Source: an uncultured Bacilli bacterium (GTDB taxonomy: Bacteria > Bacillota_I > Bacilli_A > RF39 > UBA660). Taken from it: a stretch of DNA of 64,000 nt. The translations under genes and the position numbers were made by a program. Within the stretch, counting starts at the first letter, position 1; each line of letters starts with the position of its first letter. The notes beneath the pieces were generated by a model. It had not been told where the DNA came from. It saw only the letters and a program-made list of their open reading frames with translations, and did no database searches. Location: the NCBI GenBank assembly GCA_934157235.1, contig CAKPHH010000003.1, positions 1 through 64,000 on the forward strand, given 5' to 3'. Shown piece after piece: positions 40,164 through 49,617 of this stretch.

Positions 40164-42800
40164 CTATATTTTTCTTTTTATTACTTTATATATTTCCATG
40201 ATGAAGATTATTATTGTTGATAAGGCAAATAATACTAACATGTGAATTATTGGGATACTTGTTGTTTGTAAGAATTTACTTAGATATGGGATTTCGCTAA
40301 ATATTATTTGCAAGAATATGGCACCTAAAATACTAAAGATTATAAGTGGATTAGTCTTTAAAGATACTTTGAAAGCTGATTGTTTTTCACTACGACAATT
40401 TAGAACATGCATATTTTGCATAAAGACCATTAGAGTCATTATATAACCTCTAGCAGTATCAATTGGCATATGTAGTTTATTTAATAAGTACATCCAAGTT
40501 AGAAAAACAATAATACCGATTGCTAGACCTGATATTAACACTTCACTAGCTAAATCTTTGTTGAATAATGTCTCTTTAGGGTCTCTTGGAGGCTCTTTCA
40601 TGATATTTGATTCAGCTTTTTCAAAAGATAATGCAAAGTCCTGAAGACCATCTGTTACAATATTTAGCCATAATAATTGAATAGCAACTAAAGGCATAGG
40701 CATATCTAAAATAATAGCTAGCAAGAAGAATAAGACTTCTGCAACTCCACATGATAATAACATATAGCTGATTTTTCGAATATTACTATAGGCATTTCTT
40801 CCCTCTTTGATACCTACAACAATAGATTTAAAGTTATCATCTAGAATTATCATAGACGATGTTTCTTTAGCGACATCAGTTCCTGATCCCATAGCTATAC
40901 CAATATTAGCAGACTTGATAGCTGGAGCATCATTGACACCATCACCTGTTACAGCAACAAATTCTCCCTGTCTTTTTAGTGATTCAACTATTTCTAATTT
41001 ATTTAGAGGAGTTACTCTAGTAAAAACTTTTTTAGTTTTAATAAATTTGTCAAAAGCTTTTTTACCTTTTTCTAGATATTCATTTACTTCTTGACCTGTT
41101 GTAACTTCTGAATAGTCTTCTACTAGACCTAAATCTTTCGCAATAGAATATGCAGTTAGAGGATGATCTCCTGTTACCATAATAACTTTTATACCTGCTG
41201 TTTTACATTCTTTTATAGATTCCTTAGCTTCTTCTCTAATAGGATCAATAAAGGCAACTAAACCTACAAAGTTTAAGTCTTTCAAATTATTTTTATCTTT
41301 AGAAGTACCATCAGCAATAGCAATTACTCGATAACCTGAACTTGCTAGATCTTCGTTTTGTTTCTTCAATAATTCTTTATCTATCTTTACTTTTTTATCT
41401 TTTACGGTCATAGTAGTACAAAACTCTAAAACTTTTTCTAAAGAACCTTTTATGGTACAATAGTTTTTATCATTTTCTTTAAAGAAAACAGCAGAGTACT
41501 TTTTCTCAGACTCATAATTTATACGATCAGTTATTTCAATATTCTTTATATCTACAGAAGCTTTTAGTCCTAAAGCTAGGAATGCTATATCAATGGAGTC
41601 ACCTACTTTTCTGTAAGAATCATCTATTTTTTCTAGAATAGCTTCATTGTTTAAGACACCTAATTTACTTATATATTTAGCATCTTTTAAATTAGAGTTT
41701 TCTCTAGAAATTATTTTACCAAGGTCATTATAGCCAGTTCCTTCAATATCAAAAATACTATTATCAGGTAAAACTATACGTTTTGCGGTTTGTTCATTTA
41801 CAGTAAGAGTTCCCGTTTTATCAGAGGCTATGACAGTACAACTTCCTAGACTTTCAACGGAGTTTAGTCTTTTAACTACAACATTTTCCTTACTCATTCG
41901 ATTTGAACCTATGGTTAGGGCCATTGTTAAGGCTAGAGGTAGACCTTCAGGCATTGCTGATACAGATAAAGCAATAACCGATAAGAAAATTTCACTACCA
42001 GTCGTTCCTTTAGAATATAAAGCTATAGCAATTATAACAGCAACAACAATTACTAAATAAGTTATTTGTTTAGAAAACTTCTCCATACGAATAGTTAGAG
42101 GAGATTTTGTTTCTTCAGTATTATTTACTCTACTAGCTATTTCTCCTATTTCGGTATTAGTTCCTGTTGCGGTTACAATGGCTTTAGCTCTTCCTGTTAG
42201 AACACTAGTACCGGCATAAAGCATATTTTTTCTTTCTGCTAAAATAACATCTTTAGTTATTGTTGTTTTATCTTTTTCAACGCTAGTACTTTCACCAGTT
42301 AAGATAGATTCATCAATAGATAAATTATTACTTTCAATAAGGCGCATATCAGCACTTATTTTGTCACCAGATTCTAGTAAGACAATATCTCCTATTACCA
42401 AGTCACAGGCATCTATTTCTCTAGTTTGTCCGAACCTTAATATTTTGACTTTTTCTTCTATTAATTTAGCTAGAGCTTCAACATTTTTATTAGCTTTCCA
42501 TTCTTGATAAGTTCCCAAAATTAAATCAACAAAAATTATAAAGAGAATGGCTATGCCATCTATCTTTTCATTTATTAAAAAAGATACAATACTGGCAAAG
42601 AGAAGTAATAAAACGATTGGATCTTTTAATTCTCTAAAAAAGATAGTTAGAATAGAATCTTTTTCTTTTTTTGGCAATTCATTTTTACCATATTTTTTTA
42701 ATCTAGCTAAGGCTTCTTCATTAGTTAGACCTTCTTCATTACTTTTTAAGATTTCAAGTACATCTTTAGTATCTGTACTATGCCATTTTTTTAGTTCCAT
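40164..42800 (-). CDS. P-type ATPase, Ca2+-type (P2A)
   Basis: A cation pump of the P2 type. It has an N-terminal cation-ATPase domain (KKWHSTDTKDVLEILKSNEE), actuator motif ILTGEST, helix 4 with SAMPEGLPLAL (the PEGLP of Ca pumps), phosphorylation site SDKTGTLTVNE, and hinge VTGDGVNDAPAIK. Ten helices are expected; the C-terminal ones include IVTDGLQDFALSFE. In bacteria such pumps expel Ca2+ or Mn2+. The ATG at 42800 (MELKKWHSTD) follows CAGGTGATTAT; an earlier in-frame start would overlap the upstream glycosyltransferase gene. Four bases separate it from that gene. Confidence 0.9.
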   Translation of the reverse strand: MELKKWHSTDTKDVLEILKSNEEGLTNEEALARLKKYGKNELPKKEKDSILTIFFRELKDPIVLLLLFASIVSFLINEKIDGIAILFIIFVDLILGTYQEWKANKNVEALAKLIEEKVKILRFGQTREIDACDLVIGDIVLLESGDKISADMRLIESNNLSIDESILTGESTSVEKDKTTITKDVILAERKNMLYAGTSVLTGRAKAIVTATGTNTEIGEIASRVNNTEETKSPLTIRMEKFSKQITYLVIVVAVIIAIALYSKGTTGSEIFLSVIALSVSAMPEGLPLALTMALTIGSNRMSKENVVVKRLNSVESLGSCTVIASDKTGTLTVNEQTAKRIVLPDNSIFDIEGTGYNDLGKIISRENSNLKDAKYISKLGVLNNEAILEKIDDSYRKVGDSIDIAFLALGLKASVDIKNIEITDRINYESEKKYSAVFFKENDKNYCTIKGSLEKVLEFCTTMTVKDKKVKIDKELLKKQNEDLASSGYRVIAIADGTSKDKNNLKDLNFVGLVAFIDPIREEAKESIKECKTAGIKVIMVTGDHPLTAYSIAKDLGLVEDYSEVTTGQEVNEYLEKGKKAFDKFIKTKKVFTRVTPLNKLEIVESLKRQGEFVAVTGDGVNDAPAIKSANIGIAMGSGTDVAKETSSMIILDDNFKSIVVGIKEGRNAYSNIRKISYMLLSCGVAEVLFFLLAIILDMPMPLVAIQLLWLNIVTDGLQDFALSFEKAESNIMKEPPRDPKETLFNKDLASEVLISGLAIGIIVFLTWMYLLNKLHMPIDTARGYIMTLMVFMQNMHVLNCRSEKQSAFKVSLKTNPLIIFSILGAIFLQIIFSEIPYLSKFLQTTSIPIIHMLVLFALSTIIIFIMEIYKVIKRKI

Positions 42801-42804
42801 ATAA

Positions 42805-44004
42805 TCACCTGTTATTTTTTTGTTTTTTTGATTTTTGTTCAATTAAGTCTTTATAAAGATAATATGCATCATCGACCATACTATCCCAACTTTTATATAA
42901 ATCTCGATAAGCATTTTCTTTTACTTCATTATATAGTTCTTTGTTTTCTAAAATTTCAATTATTTTATTAGAATAATCATCAACAGAATCTTTAGATAAA
43001 TAACCATTTACATTATTAGTTACAGTTTCGGCAGTAGCCGTGTTTTCCAGGAAAACAGTTGGTGTTTTTTGAGAGGCAGCTTCTATTTGAACAATAGATG
43101 AAGAGTCATATTTTGACGGAAAAAGCATAAGATCAGCTCTACTATAGTAATAAGCTAGTTCTTGACGATTGGTTATTTTTCCACACATAATTACTTCTTT
43201 AGTTAAACCTAATTCAGATATTTTTTTCTTTAACTTATCTTCATCTTGACCAGAGCCTACAAATAACATTTTCCATTTTAAATCAGGCTTTTTTATTTTT
43301 AGTAGTTTTAATGACTCAACAATAAAAAAAATATTTTTTAAAGTGTTAATTCTACCCACAAATAAAAATACTGTTTCATTTTCACCTATTTTGTGTTTTT
43401 CATTTATAAAGGTGTGTGCTTTTTCAATATCAGAAACCAACTCCATTTCGGTAGCATTGTTCATTACCTTAGGGAGACACTTATAATGATATTCATCATG
43501 AAATATTCTGGCTACTTCATTATTAACAGCCCAACAAGTATCACACTCATTGTATGTTTTAATAAATTTATTAGTTAGCTTGGTAGCAATATATTCTGAT
43601 TTAAATGCTTTTTTAAAGTCTTGTTTAAATTGACTATGCATGGTAGCAACACAAGGAATATTATGTCTTTTAGCATAATTTAGGCCAATTCTTCCGAGAG
43701 CAAATGGGGAGTGAATATGAACAATATCCAATTTATATTTTTCTAGTTCTTGCTTAAATTTAGAATCTACTTTTGGGATAGGAATGACATAATCTTGAAA
43801 TAGAAACTTTAGAGATTTACATCTTACAATTTTATAAGGAAAGATGGAATCATCATAAGAAGTTTTTTTATAATCAGGAACAAAGACAATGACATTAGCA
43901 TATTTAGTAAGACGTCTTGCATAATTGTCGACAACCATATATACACCATCTATCATAGGATAATATGAGTCATTGAATATTCCAATAGTTAGTTTATTAT
44001 TCAT
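42805..44004 (-). CDS. Glycosyltransferase family 4, diacylglycerol glucosyltransferase type
   Basis: A GT-B enzyme. N-terminal IGIFNDSYYPMIDGVYMVVD and VHIHSPFALGRIGLNYAKRH, followed by the C-terminal nucleotide-sugar domain FLFVGRINTLKNIFFIVESL and YYSRADLMLFPSKYDSSSIV with the usual acidic pair replaced by QIEAASQ. The start and HSPF/HSQF motifs resemble 1,2-diacylglycerol 3-glucosyltransferases, which make membrane glycolipids. It is encoded just before the Ca-type ATPase and after the Mbeg1-like protein in one tight run. Specificity is inferred. Confidence 0.8.
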   Translation of the reverse strand: MNNKLTIGIFNDSYYPMIDGVYMVVDNYARRLTKYANVIVFVPDYKKTSYDDSIFPYKIVRCKSLKFLFQDYVIPIPKVDSKFKQELEKYKLDIVHIHSPFALGRIGLNYAKRHNIPCVATMHSQFKQDFKKAFKSEYIATKLTNKFIKTYNECDTCWAVNNEVARIFHDEYHYKCLPKVMNNATEMELVSDIEKAHTFINEKHKIGENETVFLFVGRINTLKNIFFIVESLKLLKIKKPDLKWKMLFVGSGQDEDKLKKKISELGLTKEVIMCGKITNRQELAYYYSRADLMLFPSKYDSSSIVQIEAASQKTPTVFLENTATAETVTNNVNGYLSKDSVDDYSNKIIEILENKELYNEVKENAYRDLYKSWDSMVDDAYYLYKDLIEQKSKKQKNNR

Positions 44005-44020
44005 AGATGTTCCTTCTTTC

Positions 44021-45103
44021 TTATGATTTCTTTTTAGTAGTTATAGTATTTTTAGGCATATAAATACCTAGAAGAATGTTAAATAGTTTTATCAGTTTAT
44101 CTTTTGTTTTAGACTTAGCAGGAAGTTCACGAACTAAGTTAATACAAGTAAGAATCTTTTTTATAGTGACAGTTTCTGTATTGGTAATGTTTGATTTTTC
44201 TAAAATAGCGAAGATAGAAGCGACAAATTCTCTTATGTCTTCTTCGGTGTTGTTTTCAAGGAATTCTTTAGTAGCTTTAGAAAAGTTTAGACTACTTTCG
44301 CTTTGGGTAGCAGGTATAAAATAGCTACCAAAACATTGCCATGATATAGCATGATGTTGGAGAATTCCTTTCATACTACTTTGAACTACAAAGTAATTAG
44401 GTTCTGAATATAGTAACATACCAATAATACTTACTTCAGGAGTAAATTTCTTAATTTTAGGTAGAAGTTGGCGATACTTTTTACTGAGAAATTCTTTTTT
44501 TCGCATACCTGGACCATCAAAGTCATAGACAGTTACAATTCTTTGTCTAATATCATCTGTTGTTTCCATAGCCGCAACAACAGCTAGATTTCCACCTTTT
44601 GAGTGACCTCCAACATAAATCTTTTCATGATTTTTAGCTTCATTATTTAGATAATGGATTGCGAGAGTTTGACTTGGAACAGGAAATTTATTTGATAAAT
44701 CAAAGTCTTCACGCCAACCAGACATATATTCATTAGTTCCTTCATAGGAAATATAAATCCAATCATTGTAGGAGAACGTTATAGCACCAAATTGTTTTTC
44801 AGTATCAACGACTCTAGAATAATTAAGCATAATAATATCTTTAAAACGTGGAGAACTTTTTACATAGCCTAAAAGATTATGAGCATACTTATAGACATTC
44901 TTTTTACTTTTGATTTTTTCATTTGTTACAACATTAAAATAATTTCTACTAACCTTTTCGATAGTATTAGGTAAAGTACTAATAACTTCACTGAAATTCA
45001 AATATGATAGTTCTGCTAAAATTAGAGCATCAACATCATTGAAAGGAACTTCAGAAAAAGATTTATCTCCATAATATTTACAATAATCAATAAAATTTGC
45101 CAT
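44021..45103 (-). CDS. Mbeg1-like (DUF2974) alpha/beta-hydrolase
   Basis: MANFIDYCKYYGDKSFSEVP with FNDVDALILAELSYLNF is the DUF2974 start. The alpha/beta-hydrolase nucleophile elbow is GGHSKGGNLAVVAA with Ser at about residue 167, after WIYISYEGTNEYMSGWREDF. A possible acid is in VYDFDGPGM and His in QHHAISWQ. It is a likely cytosolic esterase or lipase; the substrate is unknown. Start after ATAGGAGTGATGGTATT. It lies 16 bases upstream of the GT4 gene, forming an operon with it and the Ca-type ATPase. Confidence 0.85.
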   Translation of the reverse strand: MANFIDYCKYYGDKSFSEVPFNDVDALILAELSYLNFSEVISTLPNTIEKVSRNYFNVVTNEKIKSKKNVYKYAHNLLGYVKSSPRFKDIIMLNYSRVVDTEKQFGAITFSYNDWIYISYEGTNEYMSGWREDFDLSNKFPVPSQTLAIHYLNNEAKNHEKIYVGGHSKGGNLAVVAAMETTDDIRQRIVTVYDFDGPGMRKKEFLSKKYRQLLPKIKKFTPEVSIIGMLLYSEPNYFVVQSSMKGILQHHAISWQCFGSYFIPATQSESSLNFSKATKEFLENNTEEDIREFVASIFAILEKSNITNTETVTIKKILTCINLVRELPAKSKTKDKLIKLFNILLGIYMPKNTITTKKKS

Positions 45104-45143
45104 AATACCATCACTCCTATTATCATTATAACATTTAGCAAAT

Positions 45144-45171
45144 AAAAAGATAAAGTATTTTTACTTTACCT
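45144..45171 (-). terminator. Intrinsic terminator
   Basis: GTAAAGTA and TACTTTAT pair around AAAA on the minus strand and run into CTTTTTATT, just past the thioredoxin-like gene. Confidence 0.55.
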
Positions 45172-45175
45172 TTTA

Positions 45176-45811
45176 CTATTTATTACAACTTGATGTACAA
45201 ATGCTTTTTTCACAGTCACGCATCATACATCTTAATTTTTCTTTTAAAGCAGCTAAATCTTCATTCTCCCAATACTCGTCTGGTGTTTCATAACCTTTTG
45301 TATCCCAAGCAGTTTCATCATCAAAGCCAACTATTTTACCATCTTTAATAGCAATTACTGCTGGTACATAAAGTCTTTTATTTCCCTCTTCATCATTTTG
45401 TAAGTAGTCAGATAATATTTCTACTATTTTTTGATATTCAGTAGTATTATTTTTACGTTCTTCTAAAACATTTAGGTAATAGATTTTCTCCACTTTCATT
45501 TCCTTAGCAATTTCATTCAAATATGGAACATATCCTTTACACCATGGGCATTCTGGAAAACCTAAATAAACAACACCTGTTCCTTTTTCTAAAATATTGA
45601 TAATTTGTTCTGGATTGCGATAAACAAAAACATTATCAATAACTTTACCAGATTTATCTTTCAACTTATATTCTTTTGCAAATTTTTCACTATCAGTTAA
45701 TTTGTTATCTTTATTAGTATCAGTAGACTTATTATTCCTAGGATATAGACAAAGTACGGCTACTGCTGATAAAGCGATAACTGCTAGTATTATAAATCCT
45801 CTTTTTTTCAT
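45176..45811 (-). CDS. Membrane-anchored thioredoxin-like protein
   Basis: An N-terminal membrane helix (residues 5-23) precedes a thioredoxin fold with the active site ECPWCKGY at about residue 88, after GVVYLGFP. A cis-Pro follows in YVPAVIAIKDGK. The protein ends with four or five Cys (CMMRDCEKSICTSSCNK), which may form disulfides or bind metal. The layout suits an extracytoplasmic thiol oxidoreductase. The partner is unknown. Start after AAAAGGAGAAGTAAA. Single gene. Confidence 0.85.
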   Translation of the reverse strand: MKKRGFIILAVIALSAVAVLCLYPRNNKSTDTNKDNKLTDSEKFAKEYKLKDKSGKVIDNVFVYRNPEQIINILEKGTGVVYLGFPECPWCKGYVPYLNEIAKEMKVEKIYYLNVLEERKNNTTEYQKIVEILSDYLQNDEEGNKRLYVPAVIAIKDGKIVGFDDETAWDTKGYETPDEYWENEDLAALKEKLRCMMRDCEKSICTSSCNK

Positions 45812-45887
45812 TTTACTTCTCCTTTTCTTTTAATTTACCACTTCAGTTTACTAGATAATTTATACTTTTTCAATAAACTTAGAGTTG

Positions 45888-45914
45888 AAAAAAACTCAAC
45901 GGAAAGTTGAGTTT
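45888..45914 (-). terminator. Intrinsic terminator of the cupin gene
   Basis: AAACTCAAC and GTTGAGTTT pair around a five-base loop with T run on the minus strand; it overlaps the stop codon. Confidence 0.65.
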
Positions 45915-46381
45915 AAGTCTTAGTGATATTTATAATACCTTTTTGATAATTAGTTGGAGCGTAAATAGTATATAGTTTTAAAGGTTTATAACCGATATTG
46001 GTAATATTGTGATAAGTACTAGTTGGAATTAGGATAGCATAGTTAGAATTTGTTTCTTTTCTGAAGGATAAATCATTTGGAGTTGGTCCTAATTCTACTA
46101 GGCCTCTTTCTTCCTTTAGTTTTAGGAATTGATCAACTTTAGGATGAACTTCTAAACCAATATCACTATCAACTAGAATACTCATTAGAGTTAGTTGAAG
46201 ATTATTTCTAGTCCAAAGAGTTGTTCTATAGTTTTCATTTTCTTCTGTTCTTTTTTCAATATTAATAGTACTTGGTATTGGTCCTAAATCAGTTCATATT
46301 GTTTCGATACTGATTATGATAATACGAATAAAGTTTATAATAGTTATATGGACTATTATAATTATTTTGGTGATAATTCAT
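45913..46381 (-). pseudogene. Tyr-rich cupin protein, frameshifted
   Basis: The C-terminal 90 codons encode a cupin half, with DIGLEVHPKVDQFLKLKEER and IPTSTYHNITNIGYKPLKL. The same frame extends upstream through PSTINIEKRTEENENYRTTL and WTRNNLQLTLMS but meets a stop. The intended start is at 46381 after AAAGGAAAAAACAAT and reads a Tyr/Asn-rich leader (MNYHQNNYNSPYNYYKLYSY) that stops at AACTGA. Adding two G there gives NMNWDLGPIPSTINIE, the family's usual join. So one short deletion splits a ~155-aa protein of a class known in Bacillota, where its function is not settled. It may be a real mutation or an assembly error. Confidence 0.7.
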
Positions 46382-46441
46382 ATTGTTTTTTCCTTTATAT
46401 AGTTTATTCAGCAAAAGAAAAAAAGCTAAAAAAGAAAAAAA

Positions 46442-46960
46442 TTAATCTTTCATATTTAACTCTTTTTGATATAAGTTATAATCTTGTTCAGTAAAGCAAG
46501 AAAAGATAACATCAATGTTTTCAGAAGAATACTTTTTGACAGCATTAAGAGCAACTTTTACAGCTTCTTCTTTAGGATAGTGATATATTCCAGTACTAAT
46601 GCATGGAAAAGCTATAGATACTTTTTCTAGGTTATTTTCTTTTCGATAGTTCTCGGCTAAAAAGAGACTATTTTTATAACAGTTACTTAAGAGGATTGCT
46701 TCATTATGAGTACCATCAAAATAAATTGGTCCAACAGTATGGATTATTCTTTTAGCTTTACAATTATAACCAAGTGTCATTTTAGCTTCGCCTGTTTCAC
46801 AACCATTTAATTTACGACATTCTTCTAAAAGTAAGGGACCGGCTTTTTTATGGATTGCTCCATCAACACCAGAACCACCTAGTAAAGATTTCTTAGCGGC
46901 ATTGACAATAATATCAACATCCAAATCAACGATGTTTTCTTTAGTTATAGTAATAGACAT
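46442..46960 (-). CDS. Macrodomain ADP-ribose hydrolase (YmdB type)
   Basis: Macrodomain of the MacroD group: VDIIVNAAKKSLLGGSGVDG at residues 16-35 holds the binding loop, followed by AIHKKAG, GEAKMTLGYNCKAKRIIHTV and CISTGIYHYPKEEA. It would remove the acetyl or ADP-ribose group from O-acetyl-ADP-ribose or ADP-ribosylated targets. The 172-aa length is standard. Its start overlaps the stop of the small membrane protein by one base (TAATG). No ADP-ribosyltransferase or sirtuin is adjacent. Confidence 0.92.
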   Translation of the reverse strand: MSITITKENIVDLDVDIIVNAAKKSLLGGSGVDGAIHKKAGPLLLEECRKLNGCETGEAKMTLGYNCKAKRIIHTVGPIYFDGTHNEAILLSNCYKNSLFLAENYRKENNLEKVSIAFPCISTGIYHYPKEEAVKVALNAVKKYSSENIDVIFSCFTEQDYNLYQKELNMKD

Positions 46961-47247
46961 TACTTTTTCTTATCCTTTTTAATTGGTTCTACTTCAGCTT
47001 TTTTAATTTTAGCTTTCTTATTGTTTACTTTTATAGTTTTAGCTGGTTTTTCTTTAGCTTTAGCCTTGGCCTTTTCTTCTTCAATATCTTTTTTCTCCAT
47101 AACAGCTCTTACGATGTATAGGCCACCTAAAAAAATTAAAATTACGCCAAAAATATAATATAGAGGTATACTTCCTTTGATTGCGGCAGCTAGATAAAAT
47201 ATTCCTGCTAGGAAAAATAAAATTGCACAAATAATACTTCTTTTCAT
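46960..47247 (-). CDS. Small membrane protein with Lys-rich tail, 95 aa
   Basis: Two membrane helices (residues 6-23 and 30-47) are followed by a highly charged cytosolic tail of Lys and Glu with Ala (KAKAKAKEKPAKTIKVNNKK). Family unknown. It starts after GGAGAAAGTT and overlaps the macrodomain gene by one base, so they are co-translated. A basic tail might bind acidic lipid or nucleic acid. Confidence 0.7.
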   Translation of the reverse strand: MKRSIICAILFFLAGIFYLAAAIKGSIPLYYIFGVILIFLGGLYIVRAVMEKKDIEEEKAKAKAKEKPAKTIKVNNKKAKIKKAEVEPIKKDKKK

Positions 47248-47375
47248 AACTTTCTCCTATTCCTTATTTATTTTATTATAGCATAATAACTATTTGTTGC
47301 ATATTCAAAGTTTATAAAATATCATGTACTAAAAATTATACTTTGAAGTAATTTTGTTATATTTTTAGCAAATTA

Positions 47376-47398
47376 TTACGCCATAGCGTATTTTTTTA
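47376..47398 (+). terminator. Plus-strand terminator without a known gene
   Basis: TACGC and GCGTA pair around CATA, then seven T in the plus direction. No plus-strand gene precedes it. A TTCAAAGT/ACTTTGAA hairpin lies upstream near 47305-47346. A small RNA is possible; the promoter is not clear. Confidence 0.35.
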
Positions 47399-47437
47399 TT
47401 GTTTTATTGATTTATTACACTAGTAAAAAAGAAGTCC

Positions 47438-49255
47438 TTATGAGACTTTCTTCCACATTATTGTTAAAACATTTAAGATTGCTAGTAAAGTTACACCAAC
47501 ATCGGCAAAGACTGCCATCCAGATTGTACTTATACCAAATATTCCTAATAATAAAACAATAAACTTTACGATAAGAGCAAAAATAATACTTTCTTTTGTT
47601 TTACGTTTAGTTAGTTTAGAAATGTTATGGGCAACTTTTATTTTAGATAAGTCATCTTCCATAATAACAATGTCACTAGCTTCGATAGCTGCATCACTAC
47701 CAAGACTACCCATAGAAACACCAATATCTGATGTTTTAATGACTGGAGCATCGTTGATACCATCACCAATAAACATAACTAGTCCTTGTTTTTGATATTC
47801 TTTTATTTTTTCTACTTTATCGATTGGTAAAAGATTGTTGTAGTAAGTATTTATTTTTACTTCATGAGCAATTTCTTTAGTTATATCTTCATTATCTCCT
47901 GATAAAATCATGATATCTTTAAAATCTTCTTTTAGGGAACTAAGAGCATAACTACTTGTCTTTATACGATCTGATATAACAATATATCCGGAATATTCAT
48001 TATTAATAGAAACATAAATAATAGTACCTATAGCTTTTTCATTAGGTAATTCTATTTTGTTTTCTTCCATTAGTTTTTTATTACCAATTAATAGTTCTTT
48101 ATTTTTTATAGTACAAGAAATACCTTTACCAGAATATTCTTTATGATTAGTAGATTTTTCTAATGGTTCTTTACAATAATTAACTATAGCCTTAGCAATA
48201 GGATGGATTGAATTTGCTTCAGCTGAGGCAACTAAAGTTATAAATTCTTTTTCTTTTAGAGTTTTACTTTCGACTTTAGTTACTTCAAAAACACCTTCAG
48301 TAATAGTACCAGTTTTATCTAAGGCAAGGTAGTCAATATCTGCTAAAGATTCTAGTTCTCTACTACCCTTTATTAAGATTCCTTCTTTACTAGCTCTACC
48401 AATACCTGAGAAATACCCTAGTGGTACTGATATAACTAAAGCACAAGGACATGAAGTTACTAAAAATACTAAGGCTCTATAAATCCAAGTCTTGAAATCT
48501 CCTACTATTAGAGATGGAACTATAGCGATAATAAGAGCAGATATAACGACTACTGGAGTATATATTTTAGAGAATTTACGAATAAAGTTTTCAGTATTAG
48601 TTTTCTTGTTATTGGAGTTTTCAATTAAATCGATTATTTTATTAGCAGTAGATGTTTTATAAGTAGATGTAGCTTTTACTTTTAAAATTGAATCTTTATT
48701 GATTGATCCTGAGATAACTTGATCATCGATGGTTGCTTTTCTTGGAGTTGATTCTCCAGTTAGAGAAGATGTATCTAAGTAACTTGTTCCTTCGATAACA
48801 ATTCCATCTAGGGGAACTTTTTCTCCTGGTAAGACAACAAAGATGTCATCTACTTTAGCTTTTTTAATAGATACTCTTTCTATTTCATCATCTTTAAATA
48901 AATTAACTGTTTCACTACGTAAGTCCATTAATTTAGTAATAGATTTTTTACTACTTGCAACAGCAGCATCTGATAAGTATTCACCTGTTTCAAATAAAAG
49001 CATAACCATTACGGCTTCCATATAACTACCAATAGCGAAAGCTCCTAGAGTTGCGATAATCATAAGGAAGTTTTCATTAAAAATATCTTTTTCTTTTAAG
49101 TTTTCGAAAGCCTCAATATATATTTCATGACTTATAAATACATAACTCACTACTAAGACTATTGTTTTGATTGAAGTTGGTAGAAAAAGAGCAATTATAA
49201 AAAGTAGTGTACTTATAATTATTCTTATTAAGTCTTCATTTAAAACTTTTTTCAT
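47438..49255 (-). CDS. Heavy-metal P-type ATPase, Zn/Cd type
   Basis: A P1B pump: ion-site TSCPCALVIS, phosphorylation site ALDKTGTITEG, HP locus NSIHPIAKAI, hinge FIGDGINDAPV, and a last helix with FADVGVTLLAILN, the DxG of Zn/Cd (CadA/ZntA, P1B-2) pumps. At 605 aa it lacks any N-terminal heavy-metal-associated domain (no GMTCxxC). It exports Zn2+, Cd2+ or Pb2+. Its ATG overlaps the stop of the ArsR gene (TAATG), whose end supplies the GGAGGTA ribosome binding site, so pump and sensor are coupled. Confidence 0.92.
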   Translation of the reverse strand: MKKVLNEDLIRIIISTLLFIIALFLPTSIKTIVLVVSYVFISHEIYIEAFENLKEKDIFNENFLMIIATLGAFAIGSYMEAVMVMLLFETGEYLSDAAVASSKKSITKLMDLRSETVNLFKDDEIERVSIKKAKVDDIFVVLPGEKVPLDGIVIEGTSYLDTSSLTGESTPRKATIDDQVISGSINKDSILKVKATSTYKTSTANKIIDLIENSNNKKTNTENFIRKFSKIYTPVVVISALIIAIVPSLIVGDFKTWIYRALVFLVTSCPCALVISVPLGYFSGIGRASKEGILIKGSRELESLADIDYLALDKTGTITEGVFEVTKVESKTLKEKEFITLVASAEANSIHPIAKAIVNYCKEPLEKSTNHKEYSGKGISCTIKNKELLIGNKKLMEENKIELPNEKAIGTIIYVSINNEYSGYIVISDRIKTSSYALSSLKEDFKDIMILSGDNEDITKEIAHEVKINTYYNNLLPIDKVEKIKEYQKQGLVMFIGDGINDAPVIKTSDIGVSMGSLGSDAAIEASDIVIMEDDLSKIKVAHNISKLTKRKTKESIIFALIVKFIVLLLGIFGISTIWMAVFADVGVTLLAILNVLTIMWKKVS

Positions 49256-49551
49256 TACATTACCTCCGATATATGTTCTAAGCCATATTTTAAAATTATT
49301 TTTATATGATCATCACTTATACTGTAATATACATTCTTCCCTATTTTATCGGTTTTTACTAAATTAGATGCACGTAAGTTTTTTAATTGGTGTGAAATTG
49401 CGGATTGAGTCATATCAAGTAGTTCACTTATTTCATTTACACATAATGGTTTATTTAAAAGTGCATCTAAAATTCTTAGTCTTGTTTGGTCCCCAAATAT
49501 CTTATAGAACTCACTAAGACCATATAAAAGTTCTTTACTATGCAGTTTCAT
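49255..49551 (-). CDS. ArsR/SmtB-family metal sensor with alpha-5 zinc site
   Basis: A winged-helix repressor: FGDQTRLRILDALLNKPLCV, then MTQSAISHQLKNLRASNLV as the recognition region, and the wing KIGKNVYYSISD. The C-terminal helix reads DDHIKIILKYGLEHISE, matching the DxH-x10-Hxx[E/H] alpha-5 site of SmtB and CzrA, which binds Zn2+ and releases the operator. The alpha-3 cysteine site of CadC is not complete (LCVNE). So it is likely a zinc-responsive repressor of its own operon with the pump downstream. Start after AGAGGTGAATT. Confidence 0.92.
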   Translation of the reverse strand: MKLHSKELLYGLSEFYKIFGDQTRLRILDALLNKPLCVNEISELLDMTQSAISHQLKNLRASNLVKTDKIGKNVYYSISDDHIKIILKYGLEHISEVM

Positions 49552-49565
49552 AATTCACCTCTACA

Positions 49566-49583
49566 TATGATTAATTGTTCATA
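49566..49583. promoter_or_regulatory. ArsR-type operator
   Basis: TATGA and TCATA are spaced by eight bases, within the longer palindrome ATATGATTAATTGTTCATAT. This is the form of CzrA/SmtB operators. It lies between the promoter and the ArsR start. Confidence 0.7.
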
Positions 49584-49588
49584 TATTC

Positions 49589-49617
49589 ATGATAACATAG
49601 GTATATGTTTAAGTCAA
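49589..49617 (-). promoter_or_regulatory. Promoter of the ArsR-ATPase operon
   Basis: TTGACT at 49612-49617, 17 bases, TATCAT at 49589-49594, upstream of the operator. Confidence 0.65.
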
